Below are positions 35,690 to 46,344 of a stretch of DNA of 64,000 nucleotides, piece after piece. The stretch spans positions 23,433,646-23,497,645 of the forward strand of contig CM048843.1 of the NCBI GenBank assembly GCA_026545765.1, read 5' to 3'. Under the pieces are notes generated by a model. That model had not been told where the DNA came from, ran no database searches, and was given only the letters and a program-made list of their open reading frames with translations. The position numbers were made by a program, and so were the translations under genes. Position 1 is the first letter of the stretch, and the number at the start of each line of letters is the position of its first letter. This DNA comes from Plantago major (taxonomy: Eukaryota; Streptophyta; Magnoliopsida; Lamiales; Plantaginaceae).

Positions 35690-36900
35690 TACCTCCATTC
35701 CCCTCCACTGCTCTCCAAACCCGTCGAGGGAGAACCACTCTACCTCTACCTAGCTATCACGGAAGAGGCAATGAGTTCAGTGTTAGTACGAATTCAGGCT
35801 AACGATCACCTCCCAATCTACTAGCTTAGCAAAGCCCTTGTTGGGGTGGAGACAAGATACGTGAAGATTGAGAAACTTGCATATGCTTTGGTTTACACCG
35901 CAAGACGGTTAAAACCATACTTCAGGTCTCATAAAGTTGTGGTACTGACTACGGAACCTTTGAAACAGGTCCTGGGGAAGCCCGATCAGTCTGGACGACT
36001 CTCTAAGTGGGCGATCGAGCTAAGTGAATACGACATTTGCTATCAGACTCCGTCAGCCAAGAAAGCTCAAGTCCTCGCCGATTTCTTAGCGGAATATCCT
36101 GAGGCGGATTCAGAGAAGGGCCTTGACACACAGGCATTCGAATGTCTTCTCACCAAGCAGGTTGTCCGGAAGCCAGTTCCGCTGCAGTTCAACCCAACAA
36201 ACCTCGAAGACGCCCAGTTTATCAATCAGTCTCTATCTGCATCTTATGAGGAAACTCGAGTCAACCAGATGTTCCTTCTGGACGATATGGCAAGCGAGTC
36301 CGGAACTAACAACTCCGGACCAGAGAGCAAGGAAACAGAGGGGCAAAGGTGGAAACCTCGGGAGCCTGCAGGAGATCTCCAAGCCGAAAAACATCCTTCT
36401 GATACCTGGACATTGGAAGTGGATGGTTCCTCCACTGGAAGAGTCGGAGGGATTGGAATCTTCTTTTAGAGCCCCGAAGGCGCGGAACTTGACTATGCGA
36501 TATCCCTGGAGTTCAAAGTTACAAACAATGAGGCTGAGTATGAAGCATTGATAGTCGGACTGCAACTGGCAAAATCCCTGCAAGTTCGGAAGCTCAAAGC
36601 TTTCACGGACTCACACCTCGTGGAAGCTCAATTTTCAGGAACTTTTGCCACAAAAGGTCCTTTGATGATCAAGTATCTCGAGCTACTCAGGCAGGAAGCC
36701 GGTCACTTTGAGGAATTCACCCTAGAAAAGTTCGACAGAGCCTGGAATGAAAGAGCATATGCCCTGGCAAAATACGCATCCGCAACGGAAGCTTTGGACA
36801 CAAGGAGAGTGATTTTACTCACTGTTACTGACTCATCCGTCATGAGTCTCAATTCAGCCGTCTTGATAACTGACGCAGGCAGAAATTGGATGACTGACAT
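35690..36900 (+). pseudogene. Tat RNase H and archaeal-type RNase H, resumed after SIRE
   Basis: The coding sequence resumes with the duplicated TACCT. RT-linked RNase H reads EGEPLYLYLAITEEAMSSVL, a stop (TAG near 35821), then GVETRYVKIEKLAYALVYTA and SGRLSKWAIELSEYD. The second RNase H reads WTLEVDGSSTGRVGGIGIF with a TAG at 36466-36468, TNNEAEYEA, FTDSHLVEAQFSG and NERAYALAKYAS. Asp, Glu and Asp residues expected for catalysis are visible, though the late Asp of NERADALA is Tyr here. Confidence 0.9.
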
Positions 36901-38113
36901 CTGGAACGATCTCAAGGACGAATCCCTTCCAGCAGATCCGAAGGAATCAAGGAGCGTGCAATGTAGAGCAAACAGGTACTTTATACTGGGGGAAGATTTG
37001 TACAAGAGATCATTTGACGGGACCCATTTGCGGTGTTTGAGCCCGCAAGAATCAAAGACTGTGCTAGAGGAGATACACAGCGGGAGTTGCGGAAGTCATT
37101 CCGGGGGAAGGACTCTCACCCAGAAAATTATACGAAAAGGCTATTACTGGCCTAGTATTAATAAAGATTCCGCCGACTACGCTCGGAAGTGCCCTGATTG
37201 CCAATACTATGCGAACATTCCACATCGTCTGACGCATCCTATGATTCCGTCAACCATAGTGTGTCCATTCGACCAATAGGGCATTGACATAGTCGGACCG
37301 TTCCCGAGAGGCACCCAGCAGCGGAGGTTCCTGATTGTGGCTGTTGAATATTTTACCAAATGGGTAGAGGCTGAGGTTGTTGCAACCATTACAGAGAGTC
37401 GAGTGTGGACCTTTATCTGGAAAAATATCATCTGCCGCTTTGGCCTGCCCAGGATTCTCGTCTCGGACAATGGTGCCCAGTTCTCAGGACATAGGCTCAA
37501 GGAATGGCTGGCGTCCTTCAAAATCGAGCAACGTTTTACATCTGCTGGATACCCGCAAGCCAATGGACAGGCTGAGTCCACGAACAAAACAATAGTCAAG
37601 ATCCTCGAGAAGCGGTTAAGAACTTCACAAGAAAGTTGGGCGAATGACCTGGAAGGCGTGCTATGGGCTCATCGCACCACTGCACGGACCGCGACCAAGG
37701 AAACTCCATTCGCCTTGGTATATGGCTCGGAGGCGGTCATACCATCCGAGATTACCGTTGAGACTATGAGGATCCAAGAGTTCTAAGGCATTGCAAACCG
37801 CGAAGCTCGGATATTCGACCTGGACATGCTCGAACAGAAAAGGTCTGAGGCACTGGCGAATATCCATAGGTATCAGGCAACTGCAGCCCGAACCTACAAC
37901 AGGAACGTTCGAGCGACTAACTTGCAAATCGGAGACCTAGTCCTTCGACGAGCCGACATTTTGAGCAATATTGGAAAACTCAAGCCCAAGTGGGAAGAAC
38001 CCTACAAGATTGTCGGAGCAAGAGTGAATGGGAGTTACGAACTGGAAGATGAGCGCGGACACCTACTCAAGCGTACATGGAATGCTAGAAACCTTCAAAT
38101 GTTTTACGCATAG
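36901..38113 (+). pseudogene. Tat integrase
   Basis: The zinc finger (HSGSCGSHSGGRTL ... CPDCQYY) is followed by catalytic Asp in GIDIVGPF, Asp in VSDNGAQF and Glu in PQANGQAESTNKT. All three are present. Stops interrupt it: TAG at 37277-37279 (TGG in copy 1) and TAA at 37784 in IQEF*GIANRE. The tail GDLVLRRADILSNIGKLKPK ends at TAG 38113. It would insert the DNA copy into the genome. Confidence 0.92.
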
Positions 38114-38379
38114 GAATGGTTACGCGAATCTCCGTCAGATCATTTGGTTATTTTAGATTCCAACTATCCGTTACACGGAACTCCGTCAGTTCTATTTTTT
38201 GTTAACCCATTTGTCATTGGCCATGTAGCCCGCAAGTTGTAATTGAATTTCCGGCAAATCAATACAACTTCTATCTTTCAATTCGTGCATCTGAGATTTA
38301 ACGTTCAAGTGACAAGAAAAGGCAAGCAATGAGTTTTATTTATAGATGAAACAAATTATACTTAATCCTGTCTTTACAG

Positions 38380-38917
38380 TCTACAATCTCGGATCTTTAT
38401 CCGGATCTACAGATGCAACACATAATCTATAGAGAGAGTCTCTAGAGATACGCCGTCTTCCGTCGAGACTATTCCTCCGTCAGGAAAAGCTTTCTCCATA
38501 TCAATCGGAGAGTACAGTTTCCGTGGGGACCAAGAACTCGATCTACCTGTATACAGGAAAATGGTTAAACGTGAAGGAACCCCTCATGATACCACCAAGA
38601 CACGACAACGCAAATCCCGTGTCCGGGGAGAACAAAGTACAGACAGAAAGAGATTTCCGCCTAACCAGCTTTAGAGACTCAAACTCTATTGAAATTAGGA
38701 AACCATTTCCAATTTAAGAGAGATTTGAACCACTAAAGTAGGGTTGGAAGAAAGCAGAGGAGACGGACAGATATACATTCAAACCGAAATAACCGAGATC
38801 TATGCTTTTCGATGACTGATCTTCAACAATCTTCCCCTCCAGACCCACGCCACTCTCAAGCTCAGGATAAACGCCGACTTGAGAGTGGACGGGAGTCTCG
38901 AGGGGGAAACTATTCAA
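38380..38917 (-). pseudogene. Antisense unit 3 of Tat copy 2: putative two-exon gene of unknown function
   Basis: Minus strand: the frame is open through WAPQYPQEDDFLNSFPLETP and SIDLG to a GT donor near 38805. A later segment encodes GGIVSTEDGVSLETLSIDYV and ends in TAG near 38405. A polyadenylation-like AATAAAA lies near 38340. Copy 1 has both segments. There is no ATG in the frame after the TATA box at 39016-39024, so the start is unresolved. Confidence 0.35.
38850..38888. repeat. Conserved 11-bp inverted repeat (hairpin), Tat copy 2
   Basis: CCACTCTCAAG, a 17-nt loop, CTTGAGAGTGG. The stem is identical to that in copy 1 at 10090-10128. Confidence 0.6.
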
Positions 38918-39015
38918 GAAATCATCTTCCTGCGGGTACTGTGGGGCCCAAGCTATTGAGTAGATATGGAAATTCGAAGTTGGATTTGCACGACCAAGGC
39001 CAAGAGGGATCCGAA

Positions 39016-39024
39016 GTATTTATA
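39016..39024 (-). promoter_or_regulatory. TATA box of antisense unit 3, copy 2
   Basis: TATAAATAC on the minus strand with a CCTATTGG upstream, as in copy 1. Confidence 0.45.
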
Positions 39025-39366
39025 GAAATAACGAACCAATAGGCGTCCGACACGTCAGAACTTCGACGTCGACAGTGGGCTTAAACTATTCATTTGGGTT
39101 GAACAGTGTTGGGCTAGAAGGGTTTATCCAATCAAGCCTAAACAAGCCCATCAACCACGTCCGAGTTTGTTGCTCATCTTACAAAGATATGCACGTCAAC
39201 ATAATCCGACGAAGCACGAAAGAGAAAAAGGTGGCAATCTCATCCGATGAAAAGTGGTTCGAATTTTATAGACAAAATTATCCGAACATTTACATACGAG
39301 AGGTACAATCTGAAAAGGTCCAAGGATAAGTACATACTTCTACGGGGCATACCCCGCCTTGTTCCT

Positions 39367-39648
39367 TCACCAGATTCCGGAAGTCGAGCCTTGGGATTCC
39401 GAGCCACCACCTCGATCCTGACGAGCTTGCTGCTGCATTCGGATCCTCCTACGGATCAACTTCAGCGTCCGCTCCCTCTCTTCCTCGGCTAACCTCCTAG
39501 CTATTCCCGGAGATCGAGGAGGATCGCCTTCAAAATCAAGGATTATTGGGTCATCAGCGGTCCCTGTACCCGGGTAAATCGGTGGATGCATGTTCCCACA
39601 AGCACACTTTACCCAATGCTGATATTCCTCGTCATCGGATTCAGACAT
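39367..39648 (-). CDS. Antisense gene 2 of Tat copy 2: conserved small protein, 93 aa
   Basis: The frame is intact from ATG at 39648 to TGA at 39367: MSESDDEEYQHWVKCACGNM, then a PPIYPGTGTADDPIILD core and a basic helical tail (ERERTLKLIRRRIRM). It matches the copy at 9350-9631 without indel. The AG just before GATG and a GT near 39738 would allow a 5' UTR intron of about 90 nt. A longer open frame upstream (to 39741) is probably leader. Family unknown. Context: it lies between antisense gene 1 and unit 3, opposite to gag-pol. Confidence 0.7.
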   Translation of the reverse strand: MSESDDEEYQHWVKCACGNMHPPIYPGTGTADDPIILDFEGDPPRSPGIARRLAEEERERTLKLIRRRIRMQQQARQDRGGGSESQGSTSGIW

Positions 39649-39744
39649 CCTGCAAGAGTTTGCCTCTATTGGAAAATGGAGTTGGTTAAACAAAAGAAAG
39701 ATTTGTGAAAAGTACAGCAGTAAGAAAGAAGCAGTTACCATGGT

Positions 39745-39755
39745 CTTATTTATAG
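39745..39755 (-). promoter_or_regulatory. TATA box of antisense gene 2, copy 2
   Basis: CTATAAATAAG on the minus strand, about 97 bp upstream of ATG 39648. Confidence 0.55.
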
Positions 39756-40319
39756 TAGCGATGGATCTTTACGATCTCGCCACTTGTCGATCATCCGACG
39801 ACTTGGAAGATGAAAAGACGCAGTTATAATGACTATTTCACTGTTTCACCTTCCTCCTTCTAGAAGAATTACGCATCCCAAAGAGTGAACGGTCCGAGGA
39901 TCGGAAAGATGATGGTTTGATTTCTACATCAGAAGCCATCTACAGCGATCCGTGCTCTTAAGAGATGCGTAATTTATGATAACTCAGCATATGAATGACA
40001 GATAAAAAGGAAACAGAGAAGAGAGCAAGTAATAATTTGGAAGCATAGGAGGTTTAGCTCCTCGGATTAAATACGAATCAAAGCAATAGTACATAACGAC
40101 GTTCCGCGTTATTAAAAGATACAAATCCAACGGAAAAATTCAGCAAGTACAGAATTTCAACGGGGCATTCCGGTATCTATAGCTTCCGCCCTCTCTTCCT
40201 TCTGTTGCAAGGTTTTCTTTATCTTTCTTCCCAGGACAGATCTGCGATGTTTTCTATCCCTGCGAAACGATAGTTCTTTCTCTGAAGGAGAGATCCAAAG
40301 GAGTAAGGTACGAGACTTC

Positions 40320-43141
40320 TCACTGAGGTACGGCTTGGCTTGGACCAGCTTCACCAGCTTGGGGCGGATCGACAGGGGGCGTGTTGGAGACGACTTGCAC
40401 AGGAAGGGATTCAACATGATCGAACAAGTTGAAATCCGCGGGAAGGCCAACGACCCGGGAAGGCAGGAAGAACCACTTCTTTAGGAAAGCCCGGTAATTA
40501 TCGAAAGGTACAAATCATACCTTTCGGAGGGAATCTGGGACCCACCTCGGGAGGAAGGGCCCGTCGTTTTGAATCTCGATCTCACCCTCCTCGGTGACTA
40601 GTTCCGCAAACTCACACCCGGCCAACTGTTCATCCGAGACAACGTCATGTGGACCTCCACACCATTAGCATCCGCAGAAGGGATTAACCCTTCCGCCTTC
40701 CAGTCGAAGTCCAGTGGAAGTAGTCCCTCGATCGCAATGCCGATAGCGGACACGAACCCATCCAGGCGGGAGGCATCGGATTTGTCCGCCATCAAGAACT
40801 TGAAGGAGTCAGATTCCATGAAGTCACGACCAGCATGAAGACGGGCATATTGGAGGCCTCTGAGCAGTATATCCTTGGAATCCAGGAAAGCCTTCATCGA
40901 CTTGTCAACAAAGTTCTCATTCCAGTCGAGGTCCGCCTTCATTTCTTCCCAGCTGGCCCTCAGCTTATTGAACTTCACTTCTTGCTCTTTTAGCTGCATC
41001 TCCAACTGCTTCACCTTCTCCGCCTCATCCGTGGATGTGGCCACAGCCTTGTGCAGGTCCTCCTCAATAGTAGCGCGTTCGCCGGCCTTCCATTGCATGG
41101 CCCTGACGAAACATCCGAGCTGGGAGAGATCCGCAAGGATATAAGTTACATTTCTATCATACTAAGAACAAGCCAAGGAGACCATGGAAAGATTACTTAC
41201 CCGCTGGTATAGCCTATCCAGCCCTCCTCAACTCTCGTGGAGTCCGCAAGTTCGCTCATACTCCTTATCAAGAGCTTGGTCAAGTGCAAGACAATGGACA
41301 ATTGTCTCTCTTTTCTGGGCGCCTCAGTTGCTCCTCTGCGGCCCCGAGGTAATAGGCCCCTGCATCAACACCTCCGTCAGGTGCCGAGCAGCAGGCTCAG
41401 GACTTTGAAGTAGTGGCGCTTCGAGTGGCAGGGGCTTTGCCCTTGTCGGGCACCGCCAAGGCCTGCGAATCTTCTCCAGCCTTGTTCCGCCTTTCTTCCT
41501 CCGCGGCAAACACTGCGGCATTCTTCGGATCCGACATAGGAAGACCTTCGGAAGTGTTGATGATTTTGGTCCTCTGACCAGCGGCGACCTCCAAGACTTG
41601 CTGCTCCCTCTGGAACCTTTTCTTTTCACGTAGCGTCGACATGATGTAGTCGAACCAGTGAGCTGCACAATAAACCAAAGGCGTCAGATACAGATATGTT
41701 AAAGAGGGATTACCAGAATTGCGGAAATACGTAATCAAGACAGAGTATCCCGAAGAAAAAAGAGCAAAAAGTTTCAAGTCAACAAATCCTTACTAAAGTC
41801 CGTCTTCCCTCCAACCTCCACTGCGCCTGTTAGTCCGCACAGGTAGGGAAGTGGCTGACAGATTAATCCGTGGAACGGATAAGTAGGTGGGTTATTTTTT
41901 TTTGTGGATCGCTGCCACCCACGGAGCCACGTTCTTCGGAAGGGGGCGCCAATCCGGGATGCTCTCCCTTAGGAACTTTGTTGGTAGTCCCCATTGTCCC
42001 GCTGTCTCACGGGCGCCCCAGGTTTCAGAGCCATCCGTACGAAAATGTACTTATCCCACCACTTCGATCCCAACGACGAAATGGAGTCCGAAATGAAGTT
42101 ATAGGGTTTCCTATTCACAAAAGTATAGAAGAGGGGATTCCCCGGACTGAACGAAACATGAAAGAGCTGCCTGAAGTTCTCAAAATTTACTGGCTGCCCT
42201 TTCTTCTTACAAAAAACGACGAAGCAGATAAGGTTACCCAAGGACTTTGGGATAACCTGACTCGGACCAATCCCAATGTGATTCAGAATATGCTTCAATT
42301 CCGTTGCAATGGGAATCTTCCACCCACAAGCAAAAGCTACCTCGTGCACACACATATACCCGGTGGGCGGGTTGTAAAATGCGTGTCCGGGCTCGGGAAT
42401 CATGATTTCTACGGAGTCGGGGATCTCCCACTTCCGCCTCCATTCTGGAATGTCCTCCGCTTTAACCCTTGATGGACATGTAGGAAGAAGTCCGTCTGTG
42501 TTTAGTTCTCCAAATTCGTCCGCTATCATAACAGCGGACGCAGGACGGGGGAACTTGATTCGGGCAGCTTTCGCGCCACGTCCCTCAACTAATGGAAGAT
42601 CGATCAACGGCACGAGGTGTAATGCAATCTGCCGACCGGTGCGTCTAGGGGGACGAGCGACAGGAGATCCTTCTTCCCCTTCCTCCTCCTCCTCGTCTTC
42701 CTCTTCCTCACCATCTTCCTCTTCCTCATCGACACCTTCGGGTCTCCCAGACGTGCTTGGGTTGGACGGACCTGTTTCTGCTACAACACGGTCTTCCACC
42801 CCGGCCTCGAACATCTCGACTTCATCAGCCTCCCGGCCGCTGTCGCCCTCCCGCTCTACATGCGGTTCGTTCGGATACCCGGACGTCCCAACACCACCTA
42901 TAGTCCGAGATTGGACTAACGAACTAGTCCTAGCAAGATCACCCTGGCCCGCTGCAACGTCGGCTTGTGCTTCTGCCACACCACGGACTCCTTGCCCAGC
43001 ATCAGAGTCCCTGGACGACCCAAGGTCCACAACTAGGAAATCTCCCACGGACAAGGTCAAATCCATGGACCCAGTCCCTAAGTCTACTGCATCATTGTAA
43101 CATGGTGCCTCGTGCTGGTTCTGACTATCGCTCCCGGACAT
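40320..43141 (-). pseudogene. Antisense gene 1 of Tat copy 2: putative gypsy-type transposon domain protein, about 870 aa
   Basis: Exon 1 runs 43141-41794, exon 2 41662-41201 and exon 3 41119-40320 (TGA), with GT-AG introns of 131 and 81 nt at the same sites as in copy 1. Upstream, an AG|GATG at the start codon and a GT near 43756 suggest a 5' UTR intron of about 610 nt. Protein: Gly/Asp-rich N-terminus, a Glu/Asp run, then the conserved core (PSQVIPKSLGNLICFVVFCK; SLGSKWWDKYIFVRM) resembling PF04195, a basic region, a coiled coil, and FDNYRAFLKKWFFLP with a Pro/Ala/Gly end. Frame changes near 41990, 41400 and 40610 and a TGA just after exon position 40521 mark decay. Function unknown; such genes are common in plant gypsy elements. 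Confidence 0.78.
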
Positions 43142-43847
43142 CCTAGGGCAGAAGGAAACGAGTCAGAAACGATAGTGGTGATTGTTCGAGAGTTCGTTTA
43201 GGTAACTTTTTAAGTCAAAGAAAGCCTACGGAGTTCTACTTAACTAGATATTTCTGCATGAAGTCTAGTCTCGGCACTAGTGGCACTAACCTTGGCACAC
43301 CGAAATGCGCCATTGGCACTATCGTCTACCCTAGCCGGCACGCTAGCGGGGACAATTTACGGAGAACTGTGTGCCAATTGGCACCAACACATTACCCAAT
43401 AAACATGCATAATCAAGTTTTGGTTACAGTGGGCATGACACACGAGATGAATCAACAGGATACTGGCAATAAAATTGGCATGCAACAGTACAAAGGAGAA
43501 TTGTTTCGACTAAGAACGCTGCTAAAGCCTATCACTCGCAACAGCAGCAAATACGGACTCGACAATTTTATACTCGAGCAGGGCAAAAATATACGAGCAG
43601 GTAGTAAGCATATCACGTAAAGGAGAGAACTTAGGAGGAGTGAAGACGTACTTACTTGACAAAGTTGACTGGACAAATTTGAACGGATGACTAAGCCTTG
43701 CTGCTTCTCCGAGGGTACGGATTCGAAGAAGAAATTTCAAAATTCTGCGAGCTTACTTGCTCCGATGTGTCTTCAAATGCTCGGATTACTTTGTGATTGC
43801 TCTGAGTTTCGATATTGCTAAAAGTGTGAAAGTGATTGATGAGCTGA

Positions 43848-43856
43848 CTATTTATA
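43848..43856 (-). promoter_or_regulatory. TATA box of antisense gene 1
   Basis: TATAAATAG on the minus strand, about 700 bp upstream of ATG 43141. It fits the proposed 5' UTR intron 43756-43143. Confidence 0.5.
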
Positions 43857-44452
43857 AGGGCAATTTGGGGAAAGCCAAGAGTCACATCACTTGGATTTGA
43901 ATCCCAGCCGTTGATCCTCTCCAATCCAAGGGTTGCGCCGCTTCGCGAGTGGATGGCTGTCAGTACGTCGCACTTAATGCTTGACAGACGCGTCACATCA
44001 ATTGGGCTTAGAACCCCAACCATTGATGTCGTTCCAATCCAACGGTCGTGTCACTTTACCCGGGATCTTTCCCCCGTGGGCCAGATGGACAACCTATGGG
44101 GCCTCTTTGGTTTACGGATCAGCGACCCGGGAGGACCAGTTCAACAATCGGTCCCACGGATAGCTTCCCATAAACTCTCCCACAGAGGGCTACGTCAGAT
44201 CCTAACCGTACTCGGATCTATATATCTCGGATACAAATACCTTTTCCATCTACATTCCGAATATTACATAACTCGGACTGTAGAAGGAAAAGGGGGGAAG
44301 AGAGATATATTGAATTCCTAAGAACACGGACGACGGATCTCAACAAAAAGGATTTGTTCCTTTTTTTTTTTCAGTTAACGATACGGACATGCTCCACAAC
44401 ACACTTGTTCTTTTCATAGTTACCAACTATCTTCTACTAAGATACTTGGAAA

Positions 44453-44465
44453 CTAAGGGGACATA
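44453..44465 (+). promoter_or_regulatory. Polypurine tract of the Tat element
   Basis: ACTAAGGGGACAT lies directly before the 3' LTR. It is short but in the expected place. Confidence 0.65.
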
Positions 44466-45326
44466 TGTTGTTACGGACATGTGTCCAATCCGTTAAGGGC
44501 GCCATAGAGCGTGTCATAGAGCGCATCACGGCTTAAATAGCCAATTCAGTATTGGTCCGACTTCACGTGGTCCGTCCTAAGTGAATCAACCAGTACGCTA
44601 AAGTCACTACACCCTCACAGCTAGTCCGAGCTAGCTGGGGAAAGGACTTCTAAACCTGGCTACGTCAGTACAGAGATGCCAAACGGACCGGACGAGAGAA
44701 TCTCGGACGCCATCATCACATTAAGACCAAACATATATAACAGAACCACTGAGATACTTCCGTGAGACTCTTGGCTCGGACATCCAGAGTTACCCAAGGG
44801 CAGATCAACCGAGCAGACAAATCTGTTCGAGGGACTGACACGGACCCAACGGGCGGAACAGTATTCTCAGAGGGAAAAGGTCCAAACTACCCTCCCAGGC
44901 CCATTGATTAGTATTGGATTACTGTTCACTAATGGGCCATGGGCCAAAGGTAGCATTGGTGTCCAAATCTGAAGCGTACACTTGGCATCATCTTGTGAGC
45001 CACCTCATAAGCACATGATAACTATAAATATAGCACAAGGTCCAAGACCTTATGGTAAGCAATATCAAGGGAAGAATCCCTATGTCATAATCCCTCATAA
45101 CTATTACATTGAGAGCTTCCAACTCTCTCTTGAGTAAAGTCTCTTACCGGATTGACATAGGCAATCCGGGTAACCCGTTCTAAACACCCCCCCCCCCCCC
45201 ACTTGGTCCTTTCAGGTATGCAAGTTCAGACCAGTACTACTTCGGACCTCAAGTCGGAGACGGGCCTTAGACTAGGTTATTTGTAATAGTTTAGTTAGTT
45301 AGTGTTAGAGGTTTTACCCCTCAACA
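44466..45326 (+). repeat. 3' LTR of the Tat element
   Basis: It is 861 bp, with termini as in the 5' LTR and a longer C run (about 45186-45200). It is followed by the GTAAT duplication. Confidence 0.95.
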
Positions 45327-45787
45327 GTAATCACACAATATATCTCGTACCATGTTAGAATGAGAGACTACTTATATACCCGTTAACATTCAGGGGCTTA
45401 ACCGGGTGGAATGTGGGATCACACATATGAAGAAATAAATCCCTACTAACGCCCATATGTTAATTATCCATTCAAATTACCTTATGAAAAATATACTATT
45501 GATTTCAATATCCAACATGTATATATAATGATTTGTAGTGTAGTTCGCAATCCACCTCTATGTGTCTCATATCTTCAAGGAACCAAGTTAGATTTGTTAT
45601 AGAAAGCATTTGCATTATATGCATGGAAACACTAGTTCAACAAGTACTTATTCAGTCTAATTTTAATGGCAGAAGGTTCGTAAAAAAATGAAGTGTAATT
45701 ACATTTAAAATTGTTGATTGTATTTAATTTATCTATTTATCAACTTATTGGCATATAATATACATTTTATTGTTTATTGTATTGCAG
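45327..45787 (+). other. Right flank of the Tat insertion; possible intron
   Basis: Anonymous AT-rich sequence. A weak exon-like piece (METLVQQVLIQSNFNG, about 45623-45670) is followed by GT and then by an AG at 45787, which would make an intron of about 110 nt. Confidence 0.3.
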
Positions 45788-45991
45788 GGTCTTAAGAGTG
45801 ATGTAGATGGCTCACCCTGTGGAGAAACTAGTCAACATGAAATGAAACTCGATGATGCTTCGCCAGAAGGAACAGGGAAACTGAATCATCAAACATGTCA
45901 AAATGAGGGAAATGGAGTTGAGAAGAAACAAATGAGGCCCAAGAGAAAAGTTTATAAACCAAGTTGGCTTGACAATAATGTGCTTCTATAA
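45788..45991 (+). CDS. Putative 3'-terminal exon of an unidentified gene
   Basis: A good acceptor (TTTATTGTATTGCAG) precedes an open segment of 67 codons that ends MRPKRKVYKPSWLDNNVLL* with a basic patch. Composition looks coding (Asp/Glu/Lys/Asn), but no domain is recognised. A gene would be split by, or lie to the right of, the Tat insertion, and no other exon is secure. It may be a gene remnant or transposon-borne. Confidence 0.35.
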   Translation, partial: GLKSDVDGSPCGETSQHEMKLDDASPEGTGKLNHQTCQNEGNGVEKKQMRPKRKVYKPSWLDNNVLL

Positions 45992-46340
45992 AACACCATA
46001 GTAAGCTTCTATATAGTAGTTTCTATTAATTGAATATGAAGTTATTACTGTTAGATGAGATTGGTCAGAAGTTACAACCAAGTGTAAACAATTGTTTAGG
46101 ATATGTTATAAGATGTATGGGCAGAGTTGCAACCCTTGCAAAGTTTCTAACTCGCAAATTCAATCATTCAACCTATAAAAATTTGAGCATTTCACTCTAC
46201 CCATATTTTGAAAATATCATTTATCCTCCCATGGATTTTATTCCCCATTCCTATAATTCTTATAAATATATATATTTTTTATTACTTAGTGATCATTCAA
46301 TTAAGTATTTTGCAATACAAATATGATGTTACAAGTTGAT
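45992..46340. other. No gene seen
   Basis: AT-rich, with a chance frame of 98 codons and no motif. Confidence 0.6.
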
Positions 46341-46344
46341 CAAA

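Larger units (their letters stand above)
15131..45326 (+). mobile_element. Full-length Tat-lineage Ty3/gypsy retrotransposon, with nested SIRE element
   Basis: LTRs at 15131-15985 and 44466-45326 start TGTTGTTACG and end CCCTCAACA. The target-site duplication GTAAT sits at 15126-15130 and 45327-45331. Without the SIRE insertion the element is about 14.2 kb. Order: LTR, primer-binding site, gag-protease, RT, [SIRE], RNase H, archaeal-type RNase H, integrase, antisense gene block, polypurine tract, LTR. The dual RNase H places it in the Tat group, whose members (for example Grande) are known to carry extra ORFs beside gag-pol. The polyprotein carries several stops and a frameshift. About 22 LTR-LTR substitutions (hand count, roughly 2.6%) suggest an insertion on the order of one to two million years old at commonly used plant rates. 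Confidence 0.95.

Noticed and set aside
42402-43100. Long plus-strand ORF rich in Ser and Pro
   Set aside because: It is the mirror of the Glu/Asp-rich part of antisense gene 1. The minus strand holds the conserved protein and the introns.
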